Positions 17,580-26,130 are shown, counted from the stretch's first letter. The stretch is DNA of 64,000 bases from Berkiella sp963829835 (GCA_963829835.1 CAWHKC010000004.1:744001-808000), one strand, 5' to 3'. Made by a program: numbers and translations. Notes: generated by a model from the letters alone, not told the origin.

Positions 17580-17807
17580 ATGAGAGAATTAGCTATAAAT
17601 GAAATCCAACAAATCAGTGGTGCGTACTTTCGTCCAAGTGATTGGATGTATTCAGGCGGTGCGGGTGCATTAGTTGGAACAGCAGCCTTTGTTGTTACTG
17701 CGTTTTCTGCCCATCCTTTAACACTTGCAACGGCTTTAACTGTCGGTGCTTGTACCGGTATGAGTCTTCATGCAACACATGATATCTTGAGACATTACGG
17801 CCTCTAA
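17580..17807 (+). CDS. Double-glycine-leader peptide, bacteriocin-like
   Basis: The start at 17580 has GGAGA six bases ahead; an in-frame ATG at 17511 gives an extension lacking the leader motif at the N-terminus. The 75-residue product opens MRELAINEIQQISGA, the same leader as the peptide at 6032, and then has a short Gly/Ala-rich core (YSGGAGALVGTAAFVV, LTVGACTGMS) ending in HGL-like polar residues. It is followed 166 bp later by a second such gene on the same strand. An antimicrobial or signalling role is inferred from the leader and core composition only. Confidence 0.7.
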   Translation: MRELAINEIQQISGAYFRPSDWMYSGGAGALVGTAAFVVTAFSAHPLTLATALTVGACTGMSLHATHDILRHYGL

Positions 17808-17812
17808 AAAAC

Positions 17813-17836
17813 GAGACCAGGCTTTTTCCTGGTCTC
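17813..17836 (+). terminator. Hairpin after the first double-glycine gene
   Basis: A perfect 9-bp stem (17813-17821 with 17828-17836) with a CTTTTT loop begins six bases after the stop codon. There is no T-run behind it on the + strand, so it may stabilise mRNA rather than terminate. Confidence 0.55.
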
Positions 17837-17972
17837 ATACATTCAATCCGTTTGGTGTATTTACTCCTAAAAAATATCTTAAAAAACAGTAAAAAAATAA
17901 AAAGTGTGTTGACAAACTTTACAGGGTCCGTTATTTTAAAACCCTGAATGAGATGTTTGTGGAGCAGATGCA

Positions 17973-18233
17973 ATGAAAGATTTAAATTTTACTGAAATAA
18001 CCAGCGTTTCTGGTGGATTGAGCGATGCACATCGATCTTATTTAATCACTTTAGGCTCACTTGGAGTAACCAACTTGGCTATTCAAGGCGTACTCTTTGC
18101 TGCAGGTGGACCTCCTGCTGGGTTTGCAGGCGTTCTTATAACACACTTAGTTGTGCCAGCAGTTAATCTTGCAGCAACGGCAGCCAGCTATGAAGCAAGT
18201 GATCGCTTAATATCTGATAAGAAAGCAGCTTAA
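17973..18233 (+). CDS. Double-glycine-leader peptide, bacteriocin-like
   Basis: An 86-residue peptide with the leader MKDLNFTEITSVSGG, a perfect Gly-Gly cleavage site at residues 14-15. The core is hydrophobic and small-residue-rich (LAIQGVLFAAGGPPAGFAGVL, VVPAVNLAATAAS) and ends in a charged tail (SDKKAA). A GGAG element lies nine bases before the ATG. It lies in tandem with the gene at 17580 but differs in core sequence, as expected for a two-peptide or diversified microcin family. No immunity protein was identified beside it. Confidence 0.7.
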   Translation: MKDLNFTEITSVSGGLSDAHRSYLITLGSLGVTNLAIQGVLFAAGGPPAGFAGVLITHLVVPAVNLAATAASYEASDRLISDKKAA

Positions 18234-18240
18234 TAGATAA

Positions 18241-18274
18241 GTGAGCAAAGAGCATCAAATGCTCTACTGCTCAC
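18241..18274 (+). terminator. Two-part hairpin after the second double-glycine gene
   Basis: Nested inverted repeats: an outer 7-bp stem (18241-18247 with 18268-18274) and an inner 7-bp stem (18249-18255 with 18259-18265). They lie between the + strand peptide gene and the convergent fosA-like gene. There is no long T-run on either side. Confidence 0.55.
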
Positions 18275-18277
18275 GCC

Positions 18278-18703
18278 TTATATAAACCATTCCACATTTT
18301 TCCAATTTCCTAGGTCTTTCTTTTTATGTGTAATCCTATCTTTCCAACACCCAACATGAAGTTCGAGTTTGTGACCATCGGGATCTAAAAAATAAAACGA
18401 TTTTCCTTCAGAGACATTTTCTTTATAAATTGTGACCCCAGAGGCTTTTACTTTGCTAGACATTATTTCGAAATCTTCCAAAGATACTGAAAAAGCATAA
18501 TGTGTGCTGCAAATGCTATGCTCTCTATCTAAGCAGCAATCAAGACAAAACCAAAATGAATCAGCATCTTCTTTTCCAATTAAAAAGTAAGCACTGCCCT
18601 CCCATTTGACTAAAGGTTTAAAGCCAAGTACTTCTTTATAAAAAAGGAATGATTTTTCAATATCTGTTACCGCCAGGGTAATGTGATTTATGGCTGTAAT
18701 CAT
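18278..18703 (-). CDS. fosA: FosA-type fosfomycin resistance protein (VOC fold)
   Basis: A 141-residue vicinal-oxygen-chelate enzyme aligning with FosA throughout. Metal ligands are His7 (INHITLAV), His68 (STHYAFSV) and Glu114 (HKLELHVG). Thr9, Arg123 and the SEGKSFYFLDPDGHK loop that shapes the fosfomycin and K+ sites are also present. FosA adds glutathione to fosfomycin and opens the epoxide. FosX and other VOC enzymes are alternatives, but the Thr9/SEG loop favours FosA. AGGAG precedes the ATG. It is a chromosomal-looking gene with no mobile element beside it. Confidence 0.8.
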   Translation of the reverse strand: MITAINHITLAVTDIEKSFLFYKEVLGFKPLVKWEGSAYFLIGKEDADSFWFCLDCCLDREHSICSTHYAFSVSLEDFEIMSSKVKASGVTIYKENVSEGKSFYFLDPDGHKLELHVGCWKDRITHKKKDLGNWKNVEWFI

Positions 18704-18808
18704 AATTTTCTCCTACACAGTAGCCCGCCCAAAGTGAGTATATACAAGATCATTGATTATGAAAATCGGTCTATTCTTATTAAATCAATTCCAATTGGAG
18801 AGTAATAA

Positions 18809-19627
18809 ATGGCAACCATCCAAATTGATGATGTAAATTTCTATTATGAAATTCATGGACAAGGTGAGCCCTTAGTCCTGATTTCTGGATACACCTGTGA
18901 TCATACCTTCTGGCTGGAAATGCTTGAAGGATTAATACCTCATTTCCAAGTGCTCATATTTGATAACCGCGGGATTGGCCAAACCACAGCCCCGGATTCA
19001 CCTATAACGCTTGAAATGATGGCTGATGACACCATTAAACTCTGCCAGGCGCTTGGATTATCTCAACCACACATTCTTGGACAATCTATGGGAGGAGCTA
19101 TTGCTCAAATTATTGGCAGAAAATATGCAACCGACATTCATAAACTCATTATCTTAAACTCTGCCATGCGCTTTAATATGCGAACATTAATGGCATTAAA
19201 GAGCTTCTTGGATCTATTAAAGTCAAATTTGCCGTTTGATACGTTTGTTGAGGCTTGCATACCCTGGGTTTACTCATCAGATTTTCTATCCCATACTAAA
19301 AATATTGAAGCTTTAAAAGATCTTTTCAAAGCAAATCCCTTCCCACAATCACCTGAACAGCAAAAGAGGCATTTGAAAGCAATTGAGCTATTTCATTCTG
19401 AAGAATGGATCACAGAGGTGAAAAGCCAAACACTTGTTATCGCAGCCCAAGAAGATATACTTTGTTTGCCAACAGAATCCGCTCAGCTGGCCCAGCAAAT
19501 TCCAAATGCTGATTTCATCATTATTCCGGGTGGACACTCAAGTCCCATGGAGACGCCAGATCAAGTCAATAATGTCATTTTTGACTTTCTTATTGAACAC
19601 AAGGCAAGAGAGATTCGAAATAAATAA
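18809..19627 (+). CDS. Alpha/beta hydrolase
   Basis: A 272-residue alpha/beta-hydrolase. The nucleophile elbow is LGQSMGGAIAQ (Ser about 94), the oxyanion region is LVLISGYTCDHTFW, the acid is in VIAAQEDILC and the catalytic His is in IIPGGHSSPMETPD. It resembles 3-oxoadipate enol-lactonase and related esterases, but no aromatic-degradation genes are near, so the substrate is open. GGAG lies ahead of the ATG. It is divergent from the FosA-like gene. Confidence 0.82.
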   Translation: MATIQIDDVNFYYEIHGQGEPLVLISGYTCDHTFWLEMLEGLIPHFQVLIFDNRGIGQTTAPDSPITLEMMADDTIKLCQALGLSQPHILGQSMGGAIAQIIGRKYATDIHKLIILNSAMRFNMRTLMALKSFLDLLKSNLPFDTFVEACIPWVYSSDFLSHTKNIEALKDLFKANPFPQSPEQQKRHLKAIELFHSEEWITEVKSQTLVIAAQEDILCLPTESAQLAQQIPNADFIIIPGGHSSPMETPDQVNNVIFDFLIEHKAREIRNK

Positions 19628-19702
19628 ATATCTATAAAATGAAAGATTACATTTTTGGTTTAAGCCTTTCGAATAAGGGGGAATACACGTGTTGAGAAAT
19701 TT

Positions 19703-19987
19703 TTATTGATATTGCTGAGCAACCAACTGATGTGCTTCATCAAAGGAAAGATTATTTGTTTCTTTATAACCAGGTAGAGATATTAATTGAGCTTCATTAT
19801 AGATCGTTTTGCTATAAAAATAATCTAACCAAGAATTCACTTCTTCAAATTTGGCTTGTGTTTGCTGCAATTGAAAGGTGTTATACAAACCTAATGCTAT
19901 ATTGGCAGCGCTCAAAATACAAAAGGCACTCACCCCATCAAAGCCACCAGCAATCTTAATAAGTTCATCATTCTTTAAAGTTCTCAC
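19703..19987 (-). CDS. Double-glycine-leader peptide
   Basis: A 94-residue peptide starting at a GTG (19987) with CGGAGA ahead. The leader is MRTLKNDELIKIAGG, ending in Gly-Gly at 14-15. Unlike its relatives, the core is not glycine-zipper-like: it has one hydrophobic helix (FCILSAANIALGLYNTF) and then a polar, glutamine/tyrosine-rich tail. It may be a processed peptide of another type or an accessory. It is divergent from the repeat-containing gene at 20022, with only 34 bp between the two starts. Confidence 0.62.
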   Translation of the reverse strand: MRTLKNDELIKIAGGFDGVSAFCILSAANIALGLYNTFQLQQTQAKFEEVNSWLDYFYSKTIYNEAQLISLPGYKETNNLSFDEAHQLVAQQYQ

Positions 19988-20021
19988 AACATTCTCCGGA
20001 TATATCTTTTAAATAACAAAA

Positions 20022-21500
20022 ATGATTAACCGGCATTTTAAGCTATATAACCTAATTGTCAACCGCCACAAAACAACATGTGTATCAGCACTGAGTGCGT
20101 ACTTATCTGATTATCAAGACTTCATATCTGAAAGTCGTTATTTCTCTTTGATTTTCCCTGTACATTACTCTTTACTAAAAATGCCTTTATTCCTGGAAAA
20201 TCTCATGAAATACAATAAACTGATTTTGAATATTGAAAACGATCCCATTATTAATAAGCTTTTTTCTACAGTGATTGCACTAATCCCACAAATACCTGCT
20301 TTAGAAAAGCTCATCGAACAAGCCACCCAAAATGGGCCCATTACAGTTGATTTCGTCAATAAAGATCAAACACATACAAACGGCTCTTGGGAACAGCGCG
20401 GTACAACTAGTTGGGAGCAGCATGGTAAAATTATTACTCATCACAAAACGATAGAGCGGTTTATTAAAGTCGTAAAACAAGGCCAAACCTTCACCAAAAT
20501 GTTTGAAACGCTCATATTTGAATTATGTAATGCTAAAAATCCGCATTTTGAATTATATAGCGATAATGCTATTACTTCTTCAAAATTTGATGATCGGGAC
20601 TCTTATGCGTATGCTACTGAACAAGCTGAATATACGCAAACCCATATACCCTCCAGAGCCATTTTAAAAGCCATTTTCAGTGATCCTAAATCGGTAAAAG
20701 CTTTCCAAGATAAAGGAATTAAGATCTCCCCTAATGAGCTAAAACATCTTACATCTGATGCTTTTCATTCTTTTCAAGATTGGTGGAAACACGTTAATCA
20801 ACCAATTGCTGGAAGATCCTATAGCCATTCAGATATTTATAGACAAGATTTTGATAGACGAGTTGGTCAGCCTTTACCTAATCCAGTACCTGCTCCTATT
20901 AAACCAATACACATTCAAAGTAAACCCCTGATACCTGCTCTTGCTAACAAGCAACAAATGAAGGTTGTGCCTGTTAATGATGAACTTCAAAAGAAATTAA
21001 ATCTCAGATTAACAAAAATAGAAAATAAACCACCTTTGCAGCCTGCTCCCGCTATTCAACCAGCACCTATGGTACAAAAGCCAGCACCTGCAGTACAAAA
21101 GCCAGCACCTGCAGTACAAAAGCCAGCACCTGCAGTACAAAAGCCAGCACCTGCAGTACAAAAGCCAGCACCTGCAGTACAAAAGCCAGCACCTGCAGTA
21201 CAAAAACCTGTGGCTCAAACACCTCCAGCTCAACAAACTCCAATCCAACCACGACCAGAGCTAAAAAGGTGTCATCCTGCTCAAGAATTTACTTTATACA
21301 TTAGACTTCCTGCAGGCGTAGAACTTACCCAGCAAGAGCTTGAAGTGATTCAAAAGATGGCATTGGAACAATTTCAGTCTCAAGCACAATGTTTTCGTTA
21401 CAAAATGATGCGCCAAAGACCTCATGAAGGACGAAGACATCATCATCAACAAGAAGAAGCTCATTGCCATAGACGACATCGCTGTTATGGTCAAAGGTAG
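20022..21500 (+). CDS. Hypothetical protein with PAPAVQK tandem repeats
   Basis: A 492-residue protein of unknown family. The first ~290 residues are a globular, largely helical region (a Trp/Gln segment SWEQRGTTSWEQ near 125; FETLIFELCNAKNPHF near 163). Residues about 290-410 are proline-rich linker, including PAPMVQK and six exact PAPAVQK units, and the end (415-492) is a short domain followed by a His/Arg-rich tail (EGRRHHHQQEEAHCHRRHR). No signal peptide is obvious. An alternative start at 20180 (MPLFLENLMKYN) is possible because the ribosome binding site of 20022 is weak. The proline linker suggests an extended spacer between two domains. Confidence 0.6.
   Translation: MINRHFKLYNLIVNRHKTTCVSALSAYLSDYQDFISESRYFSLIFPVHYSLLKMPLFLENLMKYNKLILNIENDPIINKLFSTVIALIPQIPALEKLIEQATQNGPITVDFVNKDQTHTNGSWEQRGTTSWEQHGKIITHHKTIERFIKVVKQGQTFTKMFETLIFELCNAKNPHFELYSDNAITSSKFDDRDSYAYATEQAEYTQTHIPSRAILKAIFSDPKSVKAFQDKGIKISPNELKHLTSDAFHSFQDWWKHVNQPIAGRSYSHSDIYRQDFDRRVGQPLPNPVPAPIKPIHIQSKPLIPALANKQQMKVVPVNDELQKKLNLRLTKIENKPPLQPAPAIQPAPMVQKPAPAVQKPAPAVQKPAPAVQKPAPAVQKPAPAVQKPAPAVQKPVAQTPPAQQTPIQPRPELKRCHPAQEFTLYIRLPAGVELTQQELEVIQKMALEQFQSQAQCFRYKMMRQRPHEGRRHHHQQEEAHCHRRHRCYGQR
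21060..21206 (+). repeat. Seven tandem 21-bp coding repeats
   Basis: Seven head-to-tail units of 21 bp, each coding for PAPAVQK (the first has Met for Ala). The six later units are identical at DNA level except for the last codon. Because the unit is a multiple of three, copy-number change alters spacer length without breaking the frame. Confidence 0.9.
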
Positions 21501-21540
21501 CAATAGTTACGCTGAAGTGGTTTCAAATAGTTAGAGACAA

Positions 21541-21575
21541 AGCTAAAAAGCCGCAAGTATAACTCACTTGCGGCT
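21541..21575 (-). terminator. Terminator of second histone-like gene
   Basis: A perfect 10-bp stem (21549-21558 with 21566-21575) with a 7-nt loop, followed on the minus strand by TTTTT. It ends seven bases before the stop of the minus-strand gene at 21582. Confidence 0.78.
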
Positions 21576-21581
21576 CTATGA

Positions 21582-21938
21582 TTAATAGAGATTAGTTGAA
21601 GTAGGTTGAGCTTTTGCTGTAGCTTTCTTTTTGCGAGGAGATTTTCTTTTCTTAGCCACAGGCGCCTTTTTCTTGGCGGTGCCACTTATTTTTTTAGCAG
21701 CCTTTTTAATCTTTCTCTCCACTTTTTTAACCGCACCCTCGACCCTCTTGGCTGCTTTTTTAACTTTTCTCTTCACTACCTTAGCTTCGCCAACCGTTTT
21801 CTTGGCCGCTTTTTTTACCGCACTCTTTACTTTCTTTACTACAGTTTTAGCTGTCTTACGGGTTTTTCGAGCTTTTGGCGTGGAAGATTTAGCTGCTTTA
21901 CGACCCTTAGATGAAGTCCGTTTCGCTTTTGTTACCAT
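21582..21938 (-). CDS. Histone H1-like Lys-rich protein
   Basis: A 118-residue, extremely basic protein rich in Lys and Ala, with heptad-like KKVKSAVKKAAKKT and KVKKAAKRVEGAVKKVERKIKKAAKK units and an Arg/Ser/Thr-rich N-terminus (TKAKRTSSKGRKAAKSS). It resembles eukaryotic H1 tails and chlamydial Hc1/Hc2 and other bacterial H1-like proteins that condense the nucleoid. It has more Arg and Lys than the protein at 2011, so the two are distinct paralogues. It is monocistronic with its own terminator. DNA binding is inferred from composition. Confidence 0.78.
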   Translation of the reverse strand: MVTKAKRTSSKGRKAAKSSTPKARKTRKTAKTVVKKVKSAVKKAAKKTVGEAKVVKRKVKKAAKRVEGAVKKVERKIKKAAKKISGTAKKKAPVAKKRKSPRKKKATAKAQPTSTNLY

Positions 21939-22185
21939 TTTTTTGTCCTTAATAAGTTGAGTAGCCGAAGTAAATCTATCACAAGTAAAATAAAAAATAA
22001 ATTGGGGGCTTACTCTTTTTTAATATGAGCCATAAACAATACTGCATTAATAGCAGCTGGTTTGGAGCTCAGGACTCTGCTGGCATTTTGGTGATTTGGA
22101 GCGCTGTGAATATGTTCATTGAAATAATCCAGGTCATTTATACTAAAAAGATATAAGATTTATTGTATTTATGAGGATAATCTAT

Positions 22186-22620
22186 ATGAGTATCTACAAT
22201 AATATTCTAGTAGCGATTGATCTACGTGTTACACATGATGAGTATACGCTCTCCCAAGCGGTTGAATTAGCTAAAAATATGAACTCAACGCTAAATATCA
22301 TTCATGTGATGGAGGCTATCTATAGCTATGGTTCTGTACCAGGACAGACAATGGTCGAATTGGAAAGAAAAATGGCAGAAGATGCCAGAGCTGTTTTTAA
22401 TGATTTAACGTCAGGATATGATATTTCAGCTGATCAATTGATCATCGAAACAGGATCTCCTAAATTTGTGATTACAGAGCAGGCCAAAAACCTCAAAGCT
22501 GATTTAATTATTGTAGGAGCTCATACCAAGCACGGTTTACAGGTTTTACTTGGATCAACTGCAAATGGGGTGATTAATCAAGCCCATTGCGACGTTCTAG
22601 TCATACGAACTCAGGAATAA
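22186..22620 (+). CDS. Universal stress protein
   Basis: A 144-residue UspA-family protein. The N-terminal strand NNILVAIDL, the middle NIIHVMEAIY and the ATP-binding tail VGAHTKHGLQVLLGSTANGVI (G-x2-G-x9-G-S/T pattern) are intact, so nucleotide binding is likely. The ATG at 22186 has GAGGA seven bases ahead; the ATG at 22171 overlaps that ribosome binding site and is rejected. It lies 27 bp upstream of a DUF3775 gene on the same strand and near catalase, an apparent stress neighbourhood. Confidence 0.9.
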   Translation: MSIYNNILVAIDLRVTHDEYTLSQAVELAKNMNSTLNIIHVMEAIYSYGSVPGQTMVELERKMAEDARAVFNDLTSGYDISADQLIIETGSPKFVITEQAKNLKADLIIVGAHTKHGLQVLLGSTANGVINQAHCDVLVIRTQE

Positions 22621-22647
22621 TATTAATCTTCCGATTTGGAGTTAGTC

Positions 22648-23034
22648 ATGGTTGAGATTAATAGTGGAATTATTTCAAATATCATTTTAAAAGCCCGTGA
22701 AATTAACATCGCTGATGATTTAAAGATGCCAGATAGTCAGAACGATCTATCAGACACCGAATGGCGACAAGCCAAGGCTGAATATCAAGAAGATGAGAGT
22801 ACGTTGGAATTAAAAGCGCTCATTACGGATCTTGAATCCGATCAGCAACTTCAAGTCATCGCATTAATGTATGTAGGTCGTGGTGATTTTAAAGAAAATG
22901 AATGGAATGCCGCTCTTACACAAGCACGCACCATCCCAGCCCAAACGCGCGCCGATTACCTACTCTCAAAACCAATGTTGGCTGATTATTTAGAGGAAGG
23001 TCTATCCCTATTTGGTTATTCCAACGACATCTAA
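22648..23034 (+). CDS. DUF3775 domain protein
   Basis: A 128-residue soluble protein with the DUF3775 pattern: ELKALITDLESDQQLQVIALMYVGRGDF, then EWNAALTQAR and LLSKPMLADYLEEGLSLFG. The family has no known function; members are often near stress genes. The ATG at 22648 with GGAG seven bases ahead is chosen over an in-frame TTG at 22636. It probably shares a transcript with the universal stress protein, and its stop overlaps the convergent small membrane gene by four bases. Confidence 0.75.
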   Translation: MVEINSGIISNIILKAREINIADDLKMPDSQNDLSDTEWRQAKAEYQEDESTLELKALITDLESDQQLQVIALMYVGRGDFKENEWNAALTQARTIPAQTRADYLLSKPMLADYLEEGLSLFGYSNDI

Positions 23035-23246
23035 ATCTTTTTACGCAAAACGATATGCCATATAAGGTTTATGATAAAAAGTACAACAAATAGGCCAAAA
23101 AGAATTTGTGCGATTGAAGCAAATACTTGAGCTACACCCAAAAACCCCAATATCAATGCCATTACCGCTAAAAATAAAATCAAAAATGCACAAATAAACA
23201 ATTTCTTCTGCCCAAAATAGATCATCATCGGCTTATTCTCTGCCAT
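23031..23246 (-). CDS. Small DUF1328-like membrane protein
   Basis: A 71-residue protein with two hydrophobic helices (LFICAFLILFLAVMALILGFL and ILFGLFVVLFIINLIWHIV) separated by a short GVAQVFASIAQ linker, the layout of YtjA/DUF1328 stress-inducible membrane peptides. A shorter start at MIYFGQ is possible. It is convergent with, and overlaps, the DUF3775 gene. Confidence 0.6.
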   Translation of the reverse strand: MAENKPMMIYFGQKKLFICAFLILFLAVMALILGFLGVAQVFASIAQILFGLFVVLFIINLIWHIVLRKKI

Positions 23247-23420
23247 CTTGGTGTTAACTAGGCTTAAGTATAATTGAAATTACTTCGTCTGCCTTCTTAA
23301 ATTGAATATGACTATGTGGTTTAAGGTTATAGATGTATATTAAAAGTCAATTACTACGAATTTTTTTAAATTGGATTTCTAACTGCCATTGAGAGAATAT
23401 CCTTCCATAAGGAGAATATG

Positions 23421-24893
23421 ATGAGCAAGGATAAATGCCCCTACATGACTACTGAAGCCGGGGCACCAGTCAGTGATAATCAAAACAGCTTAACAGCAGG
23501 GCCTCGTGGACCCGTATTAATGGCCGATTTTAATTTAATTGAGCGAATGGCTCATTTTAATCGAGAAAGAGTGCCTGAACGGGTTGTACATGCCAAAGGT
23601 GCAGGGGCCTATGGCACGCTTACCATTACGCATGATATTTCTCAATATTCATCTGCTAATCTATTTTCTAAGGTAGGTAATCAATGCGAAGCTTTTGTTC
23701 GCTTTTCAACTGTGGCAGGAGAACAAGGATCTGCCGATACAGCTCGCGATCCCCGAGGATTTGCTTGTAAATTTTATACAGAGGAAGGCAATTGGGATCT
23801 CGTAGGAAACAATACTCCCGTCTTTTTTGTACGTGATCCCTTAAAATTTCAAGATTTTATTCACTCCCAAAAACGCCATCCTCAAACTGGGTTACGTGAT
23901 AACACCATGCAATGGGATTTTTGGAGCTTATCACCAGAATCACTGCATCAGGTTACCATTCTTTTTTCTGATCGTGGCATTCCTGCCACCTACCGAAATA
24001 TGGATGGTTTCTCATCTCATACCTATAGTCTTTGGACAGTCACTGGTGAGCGCTATTGGGTAAAATGGCATTTAAAAACAATGCAAGGTATCAAATGTTT
24101 AACCGATCCAGAGGCCGCTAAAATTGCAGGTGAAGATTTAGATTACCATCGCCGCGATCTCTTTAACAGCATTCAAAAAGGGGATTTTCCCAAGTGGCGT
24201 GTTCAAGTTCAAATCATGCCTGAAAAAGATGCGCTGACATACCCAATACATCCTTTTGATTTAACCAAAGTATGGCCACACAAAGACTATCCTCTTATCG
24301 ATGTTGGCATTTTGGAACTTAATCGAAATCCAGAAAATTATTTTGCTGAAGTGGAACAAGCCGCTTTTGAGCCTGGCAATATGCCTCCTGGTATAGGGGC
24401 TTCGCCAGATAAAATGCTTCAAGCAAGATTATTGTCTTATCCTGATACGCATCGTTATCGCATAGGCATCAATTACACTTCCCTACCGGTTAATAAACCG
24501 CGTTGCCCAGTTCACACATATAATAGAGATGGTCATATGCGGTTTGATGGCAATTATGGTGGTCAAGTCAATTACCAACCCAATAGCTTTAACGGACCAG
24601 TGGATGATAAACAATTCAAAGAGCCACCACTTCGCATTTCTGGTGATGCAGATAGATACAATCATCGTGAAGGCAATGAAGATTATAGTCAGGCAGGAAA
24701 TCTCTTTAGGCTCATGAATGCCGGGCAGAAAGAACAGCTAATTGATAATATTACCCGTGCCATGAAACCAGTTCCTAAAGAAATTCAGCTCCGTCAACTT
24801 GTTCATTTTTATAAAGCAGATCCCGCTTATGGAATTGGGGTTGGTAAAGGATTGGGAATTTCAGAAGCCGAAATAGTAAGCAAAACTAAATAA
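23421..24893 (+). CDS. katA: Haem catalase
   Basis: A 490-residue small-subunit monofunctional catalase that converts hydrogen peroxide to water and oxygen. The distal His lies in RVPERVVHAKGAGAYG, the distal Asn in LVGNNTPVFFVRDP and the proximal haem-ligand Tyr in RLLSYPDTHRYRIG. The NADPH-site region PIHPFDLTKVWPHKDYP is present. No signal peptide is seen, so it is cytosolic. Two adjacent ATGs follow AAGGAG; the second (23421) has the better spacing. No OxyR-type regulator is adjacent. Confidence 0.96.
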   Translation: MSKDKCPYMTTEAGAPVSDNQNSLTAGPRGPVLMADFNLIERMAHFNRERVPERVVHAKGAGAYGTLTITHDISQYSSANLFSKVGNQCEAFVRFSTVAGEQGSADTARDPRGFACKFYTEEGNWDLVGNNTPVFFVRDPLKFQDFIHSQKRHPQTGLRDNTMQWDFWSLSPESLHQVTILFSDRGIPATYRNMDGFSSHTYSLWTVTGERYWVKWHLKTMQGIKCLTDPEAAKIAGEDLDYHRRDLFNSIQKGDFPKWRVQVQIMPEKDALTYPIHPFDLTKVWPHKDYPLIDVGILELNRNPENYFAEVEQAAFEPGNMPPGIGASPDKMLQARLLSYPDTHRYRIGINYTSLPVNKPRCPVHTYNRDGHMRFDGNYGGQVNYQPNSFNGPVDDKQFKEPPLRISGDADRYNHREGNEDYSQAGNLFRLMNAGQKEQLIDNITRAMKPVPKEIQLRQLVHFYKADPAYGIGVGKGLGISEAEIVSKTK

Positions 24894-24953
24894 GTATTTC
24901 TTAAACAACAGGCCTGATTCTATCAGGCCTGCACTCTTCATTTTATAAATAAT

Positions 24954-26009
24954 TTACGTATTTTGATCTTTGCTCTTAACAAGTCTAAATCCGATATGAG
25001 AAGTGCCCGTATCTGGCGTTTGTCCTCTTCTTGCACTTGGTCTGTAGCTTTCACAATAACTCGCATTGCAAAGAAATGAGCCTCCTTTGATAACGCGTTT
25101 TTGTGCGTATGGATCATGTGGATCAAAGCCATGGGCAGGACCGCTTACATCATGACAGATTTTTGTTTTTGCTTGTTCTTGATAAATGGTGGCGTGATAC
25201 CAATCATTAGTCCATTCCCAGACATTACCTACCATATCAAAAAGACCATAACCATTAGCAGGATAAGACATAACTGGTGATGTGCCTTTATAGCCATCTT
25301 CGGCTACGGCATGGTAAGGAAACTCACCTTGAAAAGTATTCGCCATAAATTTGCCATTAGGTTTAAATTCATCTCCCCAGGGAAATCTTTTATCTATCAA
25401 CCCCCCTCGTGCTGCATATTCCCATTCTGCTTCTGTTGCGAGACGTTTTCCTGCCCATTTTGCATAAGCATTGGCGTCCTCCCAAGAAACATGCACCACT
25501 GGATGATCTTCTCTCCCCTTTATATCGCTCGAAGGACCTTCTGGATGTTGCCAATTTGCGCCTGGCGTCCAAGTCCACCATGCTTGCAGATCACTCAAAC
25601 CAACAGGGTGAGAAGGTGGAGTGAAAACTAATGAGCCTGCAACTAATAAAGTATCATCTGGCTTTGGCACATTGGGCGGTAATTGCTTTTTGAGATCTTC
25701 CCAATCCGGTTTTTTTTCGGCGGTAGTGATATAACCTGTTTCATTTACAAATTTTTGAAAATCCGCATTGGTGACAAGGTTTTGATCTATCCAAAAACCT
25801 TCTATCTGAACTTTATGTGCGGGTCTCTCATTGGCCTGACTTTTTGGATCATTGGTGCCCATTGATGCTATACCACCTGGGATCCATATCATCCCTTGCG
25901 GTGGGATCGATTCACTTGCGTATTGAAACCCTAAAAATGCAGCTATTGTAATAAATACAATTGCACTCACTGCAATTCCTTTTGACTTAAATCGTTGCTG
26001 CGTCATCAA
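24954..26009 (-). CDS. Formylglycine-generating enzyme (SUMF1 family)
   Basis: A 351-residue protein with a hydrophobic N-terminal segment (about 12-28) followed by the FGE-sulfatase domain: MIWIPGGIASMGTNDP, PVVHVSWEDANAYAKWAGKRLATEAEWEYAARGG split across the middle, and the C-terminal GFRLV. Both copper-binding catalytic cysteines are present in LCNASYCESYRPSARRG (about Cys314 and Cys319), so this is a genuine FGE rather than a generic SUMF1 protein. FGE oxidises a sulfatase cysteine to formylglycine; the sulfatase with a matching motif is the next gene upstream. The N-terminal anchor suggests action in the periplasm. Confidence 0.9.
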   Translation of the reverse strand: MMTQQRFKSKGIAVSAIVFITIAAFLGFQYASESIPPQGMIWIPGGIASMGTNDPKSQANERPAHKVQIEGFWIDQNLVTNADFQKFVNETGYITTAEKKPDWEDLKKQLPPNVPKPDDTLLVAGSLVFTPPSHPVGLSDLQAWWTWTPGANWQHPEGPSSDIKGREDHPVVHVSWEDANAYAKWAGKRLATEAEWEYAARGGLIDKRFPWGDEFKPNGKFMANTFQGEFPYHAVAEDGYKGTSPVMSYPANGYGLFDMVGNVWEWTNDWYHATIYQEQAKTKICHDVSGPAHGFDPHDPYAQKRVIKGGSFLCNASYCESYRPSARRGQTPDTGTSHIGFRLVKSKDQNT

Positions 26010-26130
26010 ACCATCCCTGTTTTCTGATTGACCCTACTCTTTAGCGTAATCGAGACCGCTTCAAAATACGAGCGAATATGGCTTCTTTTTTTCTAAAAAA
26101 TAGTATTTAGCTAATTAAATATCATTGAAA

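Noticed and set aside
21060..21206. Possible CRISPR array
   Set aside because: The 21-bp units are contiguous with no spacers and lie inside a coding frame.
21009..21252. Long antisense ORFs over the 21-bp repeat
   Set aside because: They are mirror frames of the repeat array; the + strand frame has a coherent full-length gene.
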